From: Piscibacillus halophilus
GTDB lineage: Bacteria; Bacillota; Bacilli; Bacillales; Alkalibacillaceae
Direction: 5' to 3'
Assembly (NCBI RefSeq): GCF_900110685.1
Contig: NZ_FOES01000002.1
Location: 1-64,000, forward strand
Length of the DNA: 64,000 nucleotides
The notes under the pieces were generated by a model that was not told where the DNA came from, searched no databases, and saw nothing but the letters and a program-made list of their open reading frames with translations. Positions 7,851-17,013 of the stretch are shown here, piece by piece; position 1 is the first letter of the stretch, and each line of letters starts with the position of its first letter. Both the position numbers and the translations under genes were made by a program.

Positions 7851-8378
7851 ATGACAAACCAATATGAAAAGGCGACTTTTGCTGGTGGTTGTTTTTGGTG
7901 CATGGTTAAACCGTTTGACCAATGGGATGGTGTTCATTCAGTTATTTCTGGTTATACTGGTGGCCATGTTAATCATCCAACCTATGAACAAGTTAAGACT
8001 GGTGAAACCGGGCATTATGAAGCTGTACAAATTACATATGATCCATCTAAAATTTCTTATCAAACGATTTTAGATTTATATTGGCCTCAGATCGATCCGA
8101 CAGACCCTGATGGACAGTTTCACGACAGAGGTCCTCAATATAGAACAGCTATTTTTTATCATAATGAAGAACAGAAACAATTAGCCACACAATCAAAAGA
8201 TGATCTAGAAAACAGTAGAAAATTTTCGAAGCCAATTGCTACTAAAATACTTAAAGCAGATACCTTTTACCCTGCAGAAGATTATCATCAAGATTTTTAT
8301 AAAAAAAATCCTGACTATTACCAAGAAGATCGAGCTAAATCTGGTCGTGATGATTTTATTGAGGAAAATTGGAATTAA
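7851..8378 (+). CDS. msrA: Peptide methionine-S-sulfoxide reductase MsrA
   Basis: Repairs oxidised methionine (S-sulfoxide) using thioredoxin. The catalytic motif GGCFWCM is at residues 12-18, followed by SGYTGGHVNHPTYEQVKTGETGH and the substrate-pocket region QIDPTDPDGQFHDRG. YHQDFYKKNP near the C-terminus is also typical. At 175 residues it is a complete single-domain MsrA. ATG at 7851 follows GTGAGGTGT. It is monocistronic between its own promoter and a terminator. A second MsrA domain, fused to MsrB, is encoded at 17943-18896, so the cell has at least two copies. Confidence 0.95.
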   Translation: MTNQYEKATFAGGCFWCMVKPFDQWDGVHSVISGYTGGHVNHPTYEQVKTGETGHYEAVQITYDPSKISYQTILDLYWPQIDPTDPDGQFHDRGPQYRTAIFYHNEEQKQLATQSKDDLENSRKFSKPIATKILKADTFYPAEDYHQDFYKKNPDYYQEDRAKSGRDDFIEENWN

Positions 8379-8400
8379 ATTAAAGATCTTTTCTAGAAAT

Positions 8401-8492
8401 CCACTAAATTGTAAGGTTGAGTGCCTGCATAAAATACACTGCGATAGACGAGCAAAGTGTGTATGAACAGACGTTGTGCTTGTGCCCTGTGG
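8401..8492 (+). ncRNA. Possible structured RNA element in the msrA 3' region (unassigned)
   Basis: This gap between msrA and its terminator is more GC-rich than its surroundings and has no coding frame. CCAC (8401-8404) can pair with GTGG (8489-8492), and ACACT/AGTGT can form an inner helix. I do not recognise a known RNA family. It may be an untranslated tail, a decayed sequence or a small RNA. Confidence 0.2.
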
Positions 8493-8535
8493 GTAAAAAT
8501 AATTTCACTTCTAATTTCGATCAAATTAAAAAGAG

Positions 8536-8577
8536 AGACCTTAAAGTCATTCTTGACGACTTTAAGGTCTTTTTTTA
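8536..8577. terminator. Bidirectional terminator between msrA and the S9 peptidase
   Basis: AGACCTTAAAGTC (8536-8548) and GACTTTAAGGTCT (8558-8570) form a perfect 13-bp stem followed by a T-run; the opposite strand also ends in T-rich sequence. The T-run overlaps the stop of the minus-strand gene. Confidence 0.85.
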
Positions 8578-10548
8578 CTTAAGATAATGATCAAACCAAC
8601 TTGAAATATGGTTTAATCGCTCGATTCTTAGATTTGGTTTTCCAGTTCGAGATAAGTTGTGATCTGACTCAGGAAATCTCACAAATTCTGTTTCAATCCC
8701 TTGGTGTTTTAATGCAATATAAAGTTGTTCTGCTTGTTCCATTGGACAGCGGAAGTCTCGCTCATTATGAATTATTTTTAAGGGGGTCTTCATATTCTCA
8801 ACGTAAGCAATCGGGGAGTGCTTCCACAGTTTCTCCACTTCCCCAAGATCAGCTTGAATTTGCCATTCATTAAAATAATATCCGATATCACTTACGCCCC
8901 TGAAACTAATCCAGTTAGAAATACTTCTCTGAGTAACAGCAGCTTTAAATCGATTCGTATGACCCACAATCCAATTCGTCATAAAACCACCATAACTACC
9001 ACCTGTTACGCCTAGACGATTTTCATCTATCCAATCGTATTTAGCTAACACGTAGTCAACACCATTCATAATATCTTGGTAATCTCCATTTCCATAATCA
9101 CCACGAACTGAATTAACAAACGTTTGACCATAACTATGGCTTCCGCGTGGGTTTACGTATAGAACCGCATAGCCCTTAGCCGCTAAATATTGCATCTCAT
9201 GGAAAAACGTATTCGCATAAAAAGCATGCGGACCTCCGTGAATATTAACAATCATAGGATATGTTTCATTCTCTTTATATTTAGCGGGTTTCATAAACCA
9301 TCCATGAACCGTCCAATCATCTTTACTTGTATAAGAAATTGGCTCTGGCTTAACAATTTCAACTTCGTTTAAAAACGCTTCGTTAAATGACGTTAACTGT
9401 TTCAGATCCCCAGTCGGAATGTCTAATGAATACACTTCACTAGGGTTTGTTGTTGTACTAATTGTTAGAATGGCTTTTTGTTGTTCAGCTTGAAGATCAA
9501 AACCGAACACATGTAAATCTTTATTTAATGCCGGATAAAGCTCCCCATCTACATTACCGTAGTATAGAGATACATTACCATGATCTGATACAGGGAAATA
9601 AAAGTCCCGATCTGACGCCCATATAACGTCTTGTAAGATAGTTTGTTGTTGAGTATCAGCTGCTACAAAGTCACCAACTGGTGCGTCTAGTTCTGTTGTG
9701 AGTGGTGTTACGATTCCAGTATTTAAATCATAATGAAGAATCTCAGTGTGAGTGGCATTGTAATATTCTCTTCCCATATGAACAAACAGCACTTGATCTC
9801 TATTAGGCGAAACTGAGAAGCTTGAAACATACCCTTCCTCTGTTGGGATTTCCTGATCTTCTTCTGTATCTACATGATGTATATATACATTATGATTAAA
9901 ATTAAAGTCTTGATTTATATCTTCATCTGTTGAATAAATAAAAGCTGATTCGTTTAGCCACCCTTGAAAAATATAATTCTGTTTACCTTCTTTAATTGTT
10001 TTAGTCTCTTCATTCTCTAAATCTACGAGTTTGATTTGCTGATATTTTTCTTTTAAAACACCTGCACCATCAGCCTTGTATTTCATACGAGTGATGACAG
10101 TCGGTTTAGGTAGCTCCTTCTCGTCATCTTTTTGATCATCTGATTCACGATCAACTGATTCAGCAACTTGATAGATGACTTTATTACCGTCTAGTGAAAA
10201 TTCAGCACTTGTGACACCATCTTTTTCATTTGTCACTTGCTTGGCTTCTCCACCGTTTGTTGATAAAACAAATACTTGGTTTTTTTCGTCTCGGTTAGAT
10301 AAAAATAGAATTTTCTCACCATCACGAGACCATCTAGGATGTGACACACGGTCTTTACCGAAAGTCCACTGTGTGACATCATTTGATTTTAAATCAAGAT
10401 GAAATAAATTAGATATATATTTATTATCTTTTTCATCCATATGTGTTTTAACAAAAATGGCTTCATTTTTAGTCGGCGAAACTCTTGGATCTGATACTGA
10501 ATCTATTTGGTATAAATCTTCTGCTTTTATTAATCTTTTACTCGACAT
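8575..10548 (-). CDS. yuxL: S9 family peptidase (acylaminoacyl-peptidase-like, YuxL type)
   Basis: A cytoplasmic serine peptidase of the prolyl oligopeptidase family, expected to release acylated or ordinary N-terminal residues from short peptides. The first 400 residues form a WD/beta-propeller (repeats such as PRWSRDGEKILFLSNRDEKN), which gates the active site. The C-terminal alpha/beta hydrolase carries GGSYGGFMTNW (nucleophile Ser), the Asp in HNERDFRCP and the His in SDHNLSR. ATG at 10548 is preceded by AGAGGGGG; the longer frame to 10605 has no such site. With this start the protein has 657 residues, the same size I recall for B. subtilis YuxL. It is transcribed alone. Confidence 0.88.
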   Translation of the reverse strand: MSSKRLIKAEDLYQIDSVSDPRVSPTKNEAIFVKTHMDEKDNKYISNLFHLDLKSNDVTQWTFGKDRVSHPRWSRDGEKILFLSNRDEKNQVFVLSTNGGEAKQVTNEKDGVTSAEFSLDGNKVIYQVAESVDRESDDQKDDEKELPKPTVITRMKYKADGAGVLKEKYQQIKLVDLENEETKTIKEGKQNYIFQGWLNESAFIYSTDEDINQDFNFNHNVYIHHVDTEEDQEIPTEEGYVSSFSVSPNRDQVLFVHMGREYYNATHTEILHYDLNTGIVTPLTTELDAPVGDFVAADTQQQTILQDVIWASDRDFYFPVSDHGNVSLYYGNVDGELYPALNKDLHVFGFDLQAEQQKAILTISTTTNPSEVYSLDIPTGDLKQLTSFNEAFLNEVEIVKPEPISYTSKDDWTVHGWFMKPAKYKENETYPMIVNIHGGPHAFYANTFFHEMQYLAAKGYAVLYVNPRGSHSYGQTFVNSVRGDYGNGDYQDIMNGVDYVLAKYDWIDENRLGVTGGSYGGFMTNWIVGHTNRFKAAVTQRSISNWISFRGVSDIGYYFNEWQIQADLGEVEKLWKHSPIAYVENMKTPLKIIHNERDFRCPMEQAEQLYIALKHQGIETEFVRFPESDHNLSRTGKPNLRIERLNHISSWFDHYLK

Positions 10549-10626
10549 ATGATCCCCCTCTAAAGTTAATGCAATAATTAATTGCATTATAGCGAAATAA
10601 GTCATTTTTGTCGAATATTCAAACTA

Positions 10627-13600
10627 TTATATCTCATCTAACAACTTATTGAATCTAGTTAAATAATCTGAATTTTGATAAATAAGTCGTTTGTTTTTAA
10701 TTAATTCGAGTTGATCTTTTTGATAGTTATGAATTAATTGTTCTTTGACGTTCTTAAATTCTTGATCGTAATGTTCACAAAGGAATTTATTTAATAAGTC
10801 AACACTTTGCTTTACCGAGTCTTGAGTATATTTCTTAACCTCTTCAAATAACTCATTGACCTTTTGCTGTTCGAAAAATTCTTTCTTGTTTTTATATAGA
10901 GATAATAGATTTTCAATCTGAGATTCAGATAATAATGACTCAATGTTAAAGGTTTCTAAATCTGAATAGGAACCATTATATTTATATAGTTTAGATAATT
11001 GAGTATGTTGATTAATATACTGATTAACGTTTTTAGCCCAATGATCGATTGTAACGGACAATTGTCGATCTAAAATAATATTTGTCGTACTAATTTCTTT
11101 CGACCATTGCTCTGTAATATAGGATTGCAATTTCTTAAGGGCTACTTTTAATTGTTCCTTCCCTTTCTTTCCATTTGCATTAATTGTTGCAGGGTTAATC
11201 GATTCTTTCATAAGATCATTCATTTGAATCATTAATCGTTGTCGAAGATAATGTGTTAATTCATCAATCTCTTGTACAAGCTCATTAGTCCACTGAGTAT
11301 CTTCTTGCTTTGAAACCCAATGGGAAATCTCGTTAACTTCTTTTGTAAGTTCGTGTAAATTTTGTTCCTGCTCTTCAGTGCCATAAGACGCCTCTTGAAT
11401 AGTAGAAGCTAAGAATTGTTTCAACCTTTTAAACTCTAATTCTAGTTGATTTGCTATAAGCTCTTTGGCTTCATGTTCGATAAATTCGTCGAAGCGTTTG
11501 AAGAATGGTTGATCGTTAATAGCCTCATCCCCTTCTAGTAAGGCTTTACTAGATATGGCATAGATTGAAGGCTGTTGAATACCATACTGCTTTAGTTGAT
11601 CATTCAAGTAATTAGTAACTAACAATAACTCCTCATCATTCTTAGCTAAATCTGCTGCATTAAGAATAAAGAACATTTTATCAAGAGCAAATGTTTCTTT
11701 GACTCGACCTAATTGCAATAAGAATTCACGGTCCGCCCTAGAGAAGGCGTGGTTATAATAGTTGACATAAATAATCGCATCAGAGTGTTTCACGTAATGG
11801 AATGATGTATTTGTGTGTCGAGCGTGTATCGAATCAGCCCCAGGTGTATCAACTAACGTAATTCCTTTACGAGTTAATTCACAATCATAATAAACGGTCA
11901 TTTCCTCTACAAAACAAGAAATAGACTCAACCGTTACATATGAAGAAAATTCATCCAAGTCAATTGTGAACGTTTTTCCTAAATTTTCTCTTGAATGTTT
12001 ATATCCTTTTAAAAATGCATTAAGGAAAGACGCTTCCGTTTTGTTAAGCTGTTGATTAAATTGTGATTGATTTTTATTTAGAAACTTTACTAAATCCGAT
12101 AAATCATTAAATGTCTGACTGGTATAAGGCTCAATCATTAAAAATAACTGCTTTAACATTTGATCTGTTGTTTTAAATCTGACTTGAACATCACCATGTG
12201 GATGCTCTTCCGATACAGGAGCAATTTTATTAATCGCTGCTGTTGTCGGATTTGGAGAAGCTGGTAAGACTGATTCACCTAGCCACGCATTAGCAAATGA
12301 TGATTTACCAGCACTAAATGCCCCAAATAACGCAATAGTTAAATTGGCATTTTCTAATTGATTTAATTGATGATTAATGGAATCATAAAAAGGTTTTAAA
12401 GGCTCTAAATCACTCATGTTATTAAGTAACTGATGCGATTTTTCTTGAATAGCATGGATATCAAGTGTTGTTGGATTTGTGATATTTTGGCTTTGTATTT
12501 CTCCTTCAACATCAATCCGTTCAGTGAATTGTACCAATTCATTGATATCAATGTACTCAACATTTAAGAATTCTTGATAGGCTTGTTCAATATGTTCATT
12601 AGATGAGTAGCTATGAGTAAAAGTCTGGTCTTTTATTTCATTAGAAAGCTGTATTTGTTGATGTTCAAGATTTTCTAACTCATTAAACTGTTCTAATTCA
12701 CCTTCTATTAAATGGACCTTTTCATTAATACCATTTACTTTTTCCTGCAGATTATCTGTTACGAGTTCCTCCAATTCACTCATAATGGGAGCAGCCTTTT
12801 GTTTAACTAACTGAGATAAATCTTTGTGTAATTGATTCGTATAAATTAAAACGGAATTCGAATTCACTTCAGCAGAAGGATTGACTGACTTTTTCAAATC
12901 ACCTTCTGTTACATTAACATTAAAGTCTTGTATGGTCTGAGTTAATGCTGAATCTTCAATTTGATAATCATTTAATCGATTAATTAATAAACGTCGAACA
13001 TGCCAAACCATCTCCGTCTTGACACGCTCTTGAATATCGTTTAGGAATATTTCCAGTCGTTTTTCCCGTTCCTCCTTCGTTTTTTTCTTCGCAAATAACT
13101 TACCTACTTTAAATTTGGGCTGGATTGATTCTAAGTATCCCTTAGCTAATTCACGTGTTTCAAATGTCATAATATAGGCATTTTGGAAGATCTCGTTTAA
13201 ATCTTGATTGAGGTTCATTCTTAATTGTTCAGTTTCATTTAAAATTGTGTTTCTTTCTTCAATCAAACGTTTGATTGAATCTCTTTTTTCCGCTACCATA
13301 TCAAAATTATATTGATCAAGTTGTAGCTTGTGATAAGTCCACTCATCAATTATTCTTGATAATTCAAACGTCAATTTTTCTTTAATTAATTCATCTTTTT
13401 CATCTATGAGTCCTTTTAAAAATGCTTGTAATTCAAGAAATTGATTTAATGGATGATTAGTTTGTAGTAATGATGTATAATAAATACTTTTCGGGTGAAT
13501 CCCCCACGATTGACAACTTTCTTTAAGAGATTGTTTAAACGAATCAAATAAAAGTTCCGATTCATTATGTTTATCTACCTGATTAACCACCATAATGTAA

Positions 13601-14175
13601 GGAACTCCATTCTCTTCAAGTTCTTTAAGAAACTTGAAGTTAACCTCTGATTGAACATGATTGTAATCCATCACATAAACAAAAAAGTCAATTAAATAAG
13701 TATTAGATAACGTTCTTTTGAACTCTTCATCATCAGAAGAATCAATACCTGGAGTATCCATTAAAGTCACTTGGTTTTCTAATAATGGTAACGGTTTTTT
13801 TATAGATAGTGACTGAACGGTATCACCATTTCTCGCTAACTGATTAACATGATTTGAGTTAATCTCATTTTCTTTAGCATATTGTTCATTAGGTAAATGA
13901 TAAATAATCTCGTCTTCTCCGTACTGAACTTCCACTATATTTGCACTTGTTGGAATAGGACTTGACGGTAAAATATTCTCTTCTAATAAGGCATTAATTA
14001 ATGTGGATTTACCGGCTGAAAAGTGGCCGGTAAACCCAATTGTCATTCTTTGTTCTTGCCATTTATCATACAATTTTAATAATTTCTTATCTAAGTTTTG
14101 ATATGGTTCACTTTTCAATTCGTTCCAAATTAAATCAAAATGAAACGAAGTTGAAACGGATTCTGTTGTAATCAT
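10627..14175 (-). CDS. dynA: Bacterial dynamin-like GTPase DynA (two fused dynamin modules)
   Basis: A 1182-residue membrane-remodelling GTPase. Two full dynamin units lie in tandem: P-loop GHFSAGKST at residues 50-58 with switch DTPGIDSS and base motif NQVDK, then a second P-loop GAFSAGKSS near 620 with DTPGADSIHARHT and NAADLAK. Between and after them are long helical stalks rich in Q, E, N and L. DynA of B. subtilis has the same head-to-tail fusion (about 1190 residues) and acts in membrane fusion, repair and phage defence by delaying lysis; those roles are family knowledge. Its ATG overlaps the stop region of the upstream diguanylate cyclase by four bases, indicating translational coupling. 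Confidence 0.93.
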   Translation of the reverse strand: MITTESVSTSFHFDLIWNELKSEPYQNLDKKLLKLYDKWQEQRMTIGFTGHFSAGKSTLINALLEENILPSSPIPTSANIVEVQYGEDEIIYHLPNEQYAKENEINSNHVNQLARNGDTVQSLSIKKPLPLLENQVTLMDTPGIDSSDDEEFKRTLSNTYLIDFFVYVMDYNHVQSEVNFKFLKELEENGVPYIMVVNQVDKHNESELLFDSFKQSLKESCQSWGIHPKSIYYTSLLQTNHPLNQFLELQAFLKGLIDEKDELIKEKLTFELSRIIDEWTYHKLQLDQYNFDMVAEKRDSIKRLIEERNTILNETEQLRMNLNQDLNEIFQNAYIMTFETRELAKGYLESIQPKFKVGKLFAKKKTKEEREKRLEIFLNDIQERVKTEMVWHVRRLLINRLNDYQIEDSALTQTIQDFNVNVTEGDLKKSVNPSAEVNSNSVLIYTNQLHKDLSQLVKQKAAPIMSELEELVTDNLQEKVNGINEKVHLIEGELEQFNELENLEHQQIQLSNEIKDQTFTHSYSSNEHIEQAYQEFLNVEYIDINELVQFTERIDVEGEIQSQNITNPTTLDIHAIQEKSHQLLNNMSDLEPLKPFYDSINHQLNQLENANLTIALFGAFSAGKSSFANAWLGESVLPASPNPTTAAINKIAPVSEEHPHGDVQVRFKTTDQMLKQLFLMIEPYTSQTFNDLSDLVKFLNKNQSQFNQQLNKTEASFLNAFLKGYKHSRENLGKTFTIDLDEFSSYVTVESISCFVEEMTVYYDCELTRKGITLVDTPGADSIHARHTNTSFHYVKHSDAIIYVNYYNHAFSRADREFLLQLGRVKETFALDKMFFILNAADLAKNDEELLLVTNYLNDQLKQYGIQQPSIYAISSKALLEGDEAINDQPFFKRFDEFIEHEAKELIANQLELEFKRLKQFLASTIQEASYGTEEQEQNLHELTKEVNEISHWVSKQEDTQWTNELVQEIDELTHYLRQRLMIQMNDLMKESINPATINANGKKGKEQLKVALKKLQSYITEQWSKEISTTNIILDRQLSVTIDHWAKNVNQYINQHTQLSKLYKYNGSYSDLETFNIESLLSESQIENLLSLYKNKKEFFEQQKVNELFEEVKKYTQDSVKQSVDLLNKFLCEHYDQEFKNVKEQLIHNYQKDQLELIKNKRLIYQNSDYLTRFNKLLDEI

Positions 14176-15242
14176 CGTGACTCCCCTATACGTTCAAATG
14201 ATTCTTGAAACATGATTTGGTCTTTCCCGTTAGATTTAGCTAAATACAAATGTTCTTCAGCTCGATTTAACACATCTTCTTTATAATCCTCAGGTTGTGC
14301 AAAAGCAACCCCATAACTAATCGTAATATTCATGTCTTTTAATTCTGGAATTAACTGAATTCCATGCTGAAATAATATATTCCATTCTTTAACTTGTTGT
14401 TCAATAAAGCGTTTATGACGATCAAATAGTATAATCGCAAACTCTTCTCCACCATATCTAAACGAATAACTTTCCGCTTTATCTAATTGGTGTTGCAATG
14501 TATTACCAAAAGCTGATAAAACTTGATCCCCTAATGTATGTCCAACTCGATCATTTATTTGTTTAAAGTTGTCAATATCCGCTAGAATCAATGTAAATTC
14601 TTTATCACTTTGTGTAAGTTTTGTTAAAGTGTTTTGGAAAGAGCGATGGTTGTATAACCCTGTAATGTAGTCTTTAACAAATTGATCCTGAAAAGTTACA
14701 TGTTCCTTTTGATATTCCCGTTCTCTTCGTGTCAGCGTGTTTGCAAACAAACCAATGATTATGAAAAAGACGACATTAAAAATATATGTCCACAATACGT
14801 TAGAGGTTAGTTCATTAACTTGATAAAAACTAACGGCCGTATACCCTAATATGGTAAATATGACGGCAAATATAGTTCCTTTTGCTCTCCAGTAAATTGT
14901 ACCGTGTATAAGGAATAAATACACGACTGGGACAAACCAACTATTAATACCACCAGTAAGTGCTATCAACCAAAAAATAACCAAAAAGTCCATTAATATA
15001 GCAGCTTTTATAATAAATCGCGTTAATTTCTTTTGTTTGTTTACAAAAAATAAAGTAAGCTGAGTGATTAACATATAAGAAATAGCAACAATCATTAAGT
15101 AATCAACTGTTTCTAACGATAACTGTAACTCTTGACGTAGCGGTTCATAATAAAACAAAAAACCACATACAATTAAGAAAAACCATCTTATAACGGAAAA
15201 TAGTTGCTCAATTTGAATATCAGTTAAGTATAATCGTTTCAT
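14172..15242 (-). CDS. Membrane diguanylate cyclase (GGDEF)
   Basis: Makes the second messenger cyclic di-GMP from two GTP. The first 170 residues hold about six transmembrane helices. The GGDEF domain follows, with ADIDNFKQINDRVGH and the active-site variant RYGGEEFAI (GGEEF), both fully conserved for catalysis. No RxxD inhibitory site is evident just before it. ATG at 15242 has GAGGTG 8 bases upstream and is preferred over 15272. The layout resembles DgcK (YhcK) of B. subtilis. It overlaps dynA by four bases, so c-di-GMP synthesis and DynA are probably co-expressed, a pairing I do not know from B. subtilis. Confidence 0.85.
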   Translation of the reverse strand: MKRLYLTDIQIEQLFSVIRWFFLIVCGFLFYYEPLRQELQLSLETVDYLMIVAISYMLITQLTLFFVNKQKKLTRFIIKAAILMDFLVIFWLIALTGGINSWFVPVVYLFLIHGTIYWRAKGTIFAVIFTILGYTAVSFYQVNELTSNVLWTYIFNVVFFIIIGLFANTLTRREREYQKEHVTFQDQFVKDYITGLYNHRSFQNTLTKLTQSDKEFTLILADIDNFKQINDRVGHTLGDQVLSAFGNTLQHQLDKAESYSFRYGGEEFAIILFDRHKRFIEQQVKEWNILFQHGIQLIPELKDMNITISYGVAFAQPEDYKEDVLNRAEEHLYLAKSNGKDQIMFQESFERIGESR

Positions 15243-15280
15243 ATCCTTGGCACCTCGTAAGAATTTATTCATTAATAAAA

Positions 15281-15343
15281 CTCGCCAAATGGCGAGCCCC
15301 TTTTGGTAGAATAGGAAGAAATCATGCGCTTAAAAACATGATT
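15281..15343 (-). other. Two leader hairpins before the cyclase-dynA operon
   Basis: CTCGCC/GGCGAG (15281-15296) forms a tight 6-bp stem with a 4-base loop and, on the minus strand, runs into TTTTATT before the cyclase start. AATCATG/CATGATT (15320-15343) forms a second 7-bp hairpin. The first could act as an attenuator or as a backup terminator for the ferredoxin gene. Confidence 0.4.
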
Positions 15344-15351
15344 AAAGTGAA

Positions 15352-15380
15352 AAAAGGCTGAATATCATATCCAGCCTTTT
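15352..15380 (-). terminator. Terminator after ferredoxin gene
   Basis: AAAAGGCTG and CAGCCTTTT pair around a 12-base AT-rich loop; on the minus strand the stem is followed by T residues, a few bases past the ferredoxin stop. Confidence 0.75.
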
Positions 15381-15391
15381 GACCATATAAA

Positions 15392-15628
15392 TTATTCCTG
15401 GAAAAACTTTCGGTTGATCTCGATATATTCGCGTTCTTCTTCAGGAAGCTCGTCTTCATGGTAAATTGCTTCTACAGGGCAAACCGCCTCGCATGCTCCA
15501 CAATCAATACAAATATCTGGATCTATATAGAACATGTCTTTACCTTCTTCGATACAATCAACCGGGCAGACTTCAACACATTCTGCAGCTTTTTCATCCT
15601 TACAAGGTGATGTAATAATAAATGCCAA
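15392..15628 (-). CDS. 7Fe ferredoxin ([3Fe-4S][4Fe-4S])
   Basis: A 78-residue electron carrier. Cysteine spacing is Cx7Cx3CP for the first cluster (SPCKDEKAAECVEVCP) and Cx2Cx2Cx3CP for the second (CIDCGACEAVCP), the Azotobacter FdI pattern in which one cysteine of the first site is lost, leaving a 3Fe cluster. Here that position is glutamate. The start is TTG at 15628, placed 5 bases after AAAGGAGTGG; the translated protein then begins MAFIITS, the usual N-terminus for this family. The tail is strongly acidic (EDELPEEERE). It is not the single-cluster Fer of B. subtilis. Its redox partner is not visible nearby. Confidence 0.9.
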   Translation of the reverse strand: MAFIITSPCKDEKAAECVEVCPVDCIEEGKDMFYIDPDICIDCGACEAVCPVEAIYHEDELPEEEREYIEINRKFFQE

Positions 15629-15787
15629 AGTAACCACTCCTTTATTTTTCTCTAAAACTATCTTAACACATTTTATATAAGAAACCATGCTAGTGCAATG
15701 CATTCTAATAAAATTATAAGCACTTTTTTGTGAATGTGCAAATATACATGTAATAGTGTCCCATCTTATGCTTAAGGAGGATTTTAC

Positions 15788-16975
15788 ATGAACTTAGTCA
15801 TTCAACCAGGAATGACCTATTACCGAATTTCAAATTTATTTAATATTCCTCTACAACAACTGATCAACGCCAATCCATATACAGATCCAAATATGTTAAG
15901 AATTGGTCAAGTGGTCAACATTCCTCACTATGACGTTCAAGAGTATCAAATTCAACAGGGAGATACCCTTTGGATTATAAGTCAACGATTTCAAATTCCG
16001 ATCGAAAGGATTTTGGCAGCCAATCCTGTTGACCCGTATCAGTTAAGGGTTGGAGATGGAATCTTATTACCAATTAGAATTGATGAAGCCGTATTAAGTT
16101 TTGATCAACCTTACACTTTTTCCAAACTTGAGGAAGACTTATTTTTATTAGTGAACACTTTTCCACTTATAACGTTAAGAGAAATAGGTCGATCTGTTAT
16201 GAACAAACCCATTTATGAAGTGTCCATTGGAGAAGGTGATAAACACGTTCACATCAATGGGTCATTTCATGCGAATGAATCCATAACGACTTCGGTAATC
16301 ATGCGTTTCCTACATGATTACTTAGTATCCCTCTCCTCAAATGAACCTATTCGAGGAGTAGATATGAATACTTTTTACAATGAAGTTACATTATCATTAG
16401 TCCCGATGGTTAATCCAGACGGGGTAGATTTGTTAAATGAAGGATTACCTGAAGAAGAAGAATTTCGTGACCTAGTTTTAACTATTAATAATCAAAGTAC
16501 AAATTTCAATAACTGGAAGGCTAATATAAGAGGTGTTGACCTTAATAATCAATATCCAGCTAATTGGGAAATTGAAAGTAATCGAAAGCGTCAACAACCT
16601 GCCCCACGAGATTACCCGGGTCCTAGCCCTTTATCAGAGCCAGAAGCTATTGCCATGGCTAATTTAGTAGAAGAAAAAGATTTTGACCGCGTACTAGCAT
16701 TTCACACTCAAGGCGAAGTCATATATTGGGGTTATGAAGGTCTAGAACCACCAGAGGCACAAACAATTGTAGAAGAATATAGCCGTGTGAGCGGCTATGT
16801 ACCAATTCGATATGTAGATAGTCATGCCGGGTTTAAAGATTGGTTTATTCAGGAATATCGAAGACCTGGTTATACAGTTGAACTAGGTCGAGGAACAAAT
16901 CCGTTACCTTTTAGCCAATTCAACGAAATTTATGAAGAATCGTTAGGAATCTTTTTATCCAATCTAACTGTATAA
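15788..16975 (+). CDS. LysM-M14 gamma-D-glutamyl-L-diamino acid endopeptidase
   Basis: Cuts the gamma-D-Glu to diamino-acid bond of peptidoglycan stem peptides. Two LysM wall-binding repeats open the protein (about 2-46 and 52-97; IQPGMTYYRISNLFNIP and IQQGDTLWIISQRFQIP). The M14 zinc carboxypeptidase domain follows from about 110, with FHANES carrying zinc ligands His and Glu near 161-164, a third ligand in AFHTQGEV, and the catalytic Glu in YTVELGRG. There is no signal peptide, as in endopeptidase I of Lysinibacillus sphaericus, which acts on spore cortex or mother-cell wall. Length (395) matches that enzyme. AAGGAGG lies 9 bases before the ATG. Confidence 0.9.
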   Translation: MNLVIQPGMTYYRISNLFNIPLQQLINANPYTDPNMLRIGQVVNIPHYDVQEYQIQQGDTLWIISQRFQIPIERILAANPVDPYQLRVGDGILLPIRIDEAVLSFDQPYTFSKLEEDLFLLVNTFPLITLREIGRSVMNKPIYEVSIGEGDKHVHINGSFHANESITTSVIMRFLHDYLVSLSSNEPIRGVDMNTFYNEVTLSLVPMVNPDGVDLLNEGLPEEEEFRDLVLTINNQSTNFNNWKANIRGVDLNNQYPANWEIESNRKRQQPAPRDYPGPSPLSEPEAIAMANLVEEKDFDRVLAFHTQGEVIYWGYEGLEPPEAQTIVEEYSRVSGYVPIRYVDSHAGFKDWFIQEYRRPGYTVELGRGTNPLPFSQFNEIYEESLGIFLSNLTV

Positions 16976-16976
16976 A

Positions 16977-17013
16977 AAAGAACGAGCAAGCATATTAAAC
17001 TTGCTCGTTCTTT
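16977..17013. terminator. Bidirectional terminator
   Basis: AAAGAACGAGCAAG (16977-16990) pairs perfectly with CTTGCTCGTTCTTT (17000-17013), flanked by A and T runs; it separates two convergent genes. Confidence 0.9.

Noticed and set aside
7722-7937. Minus-strand 71-codon frame across the msrA start
   Set aside because: Covers a terminator, a promoter and the start of msrA; no ribosome site and no recognisable protein.
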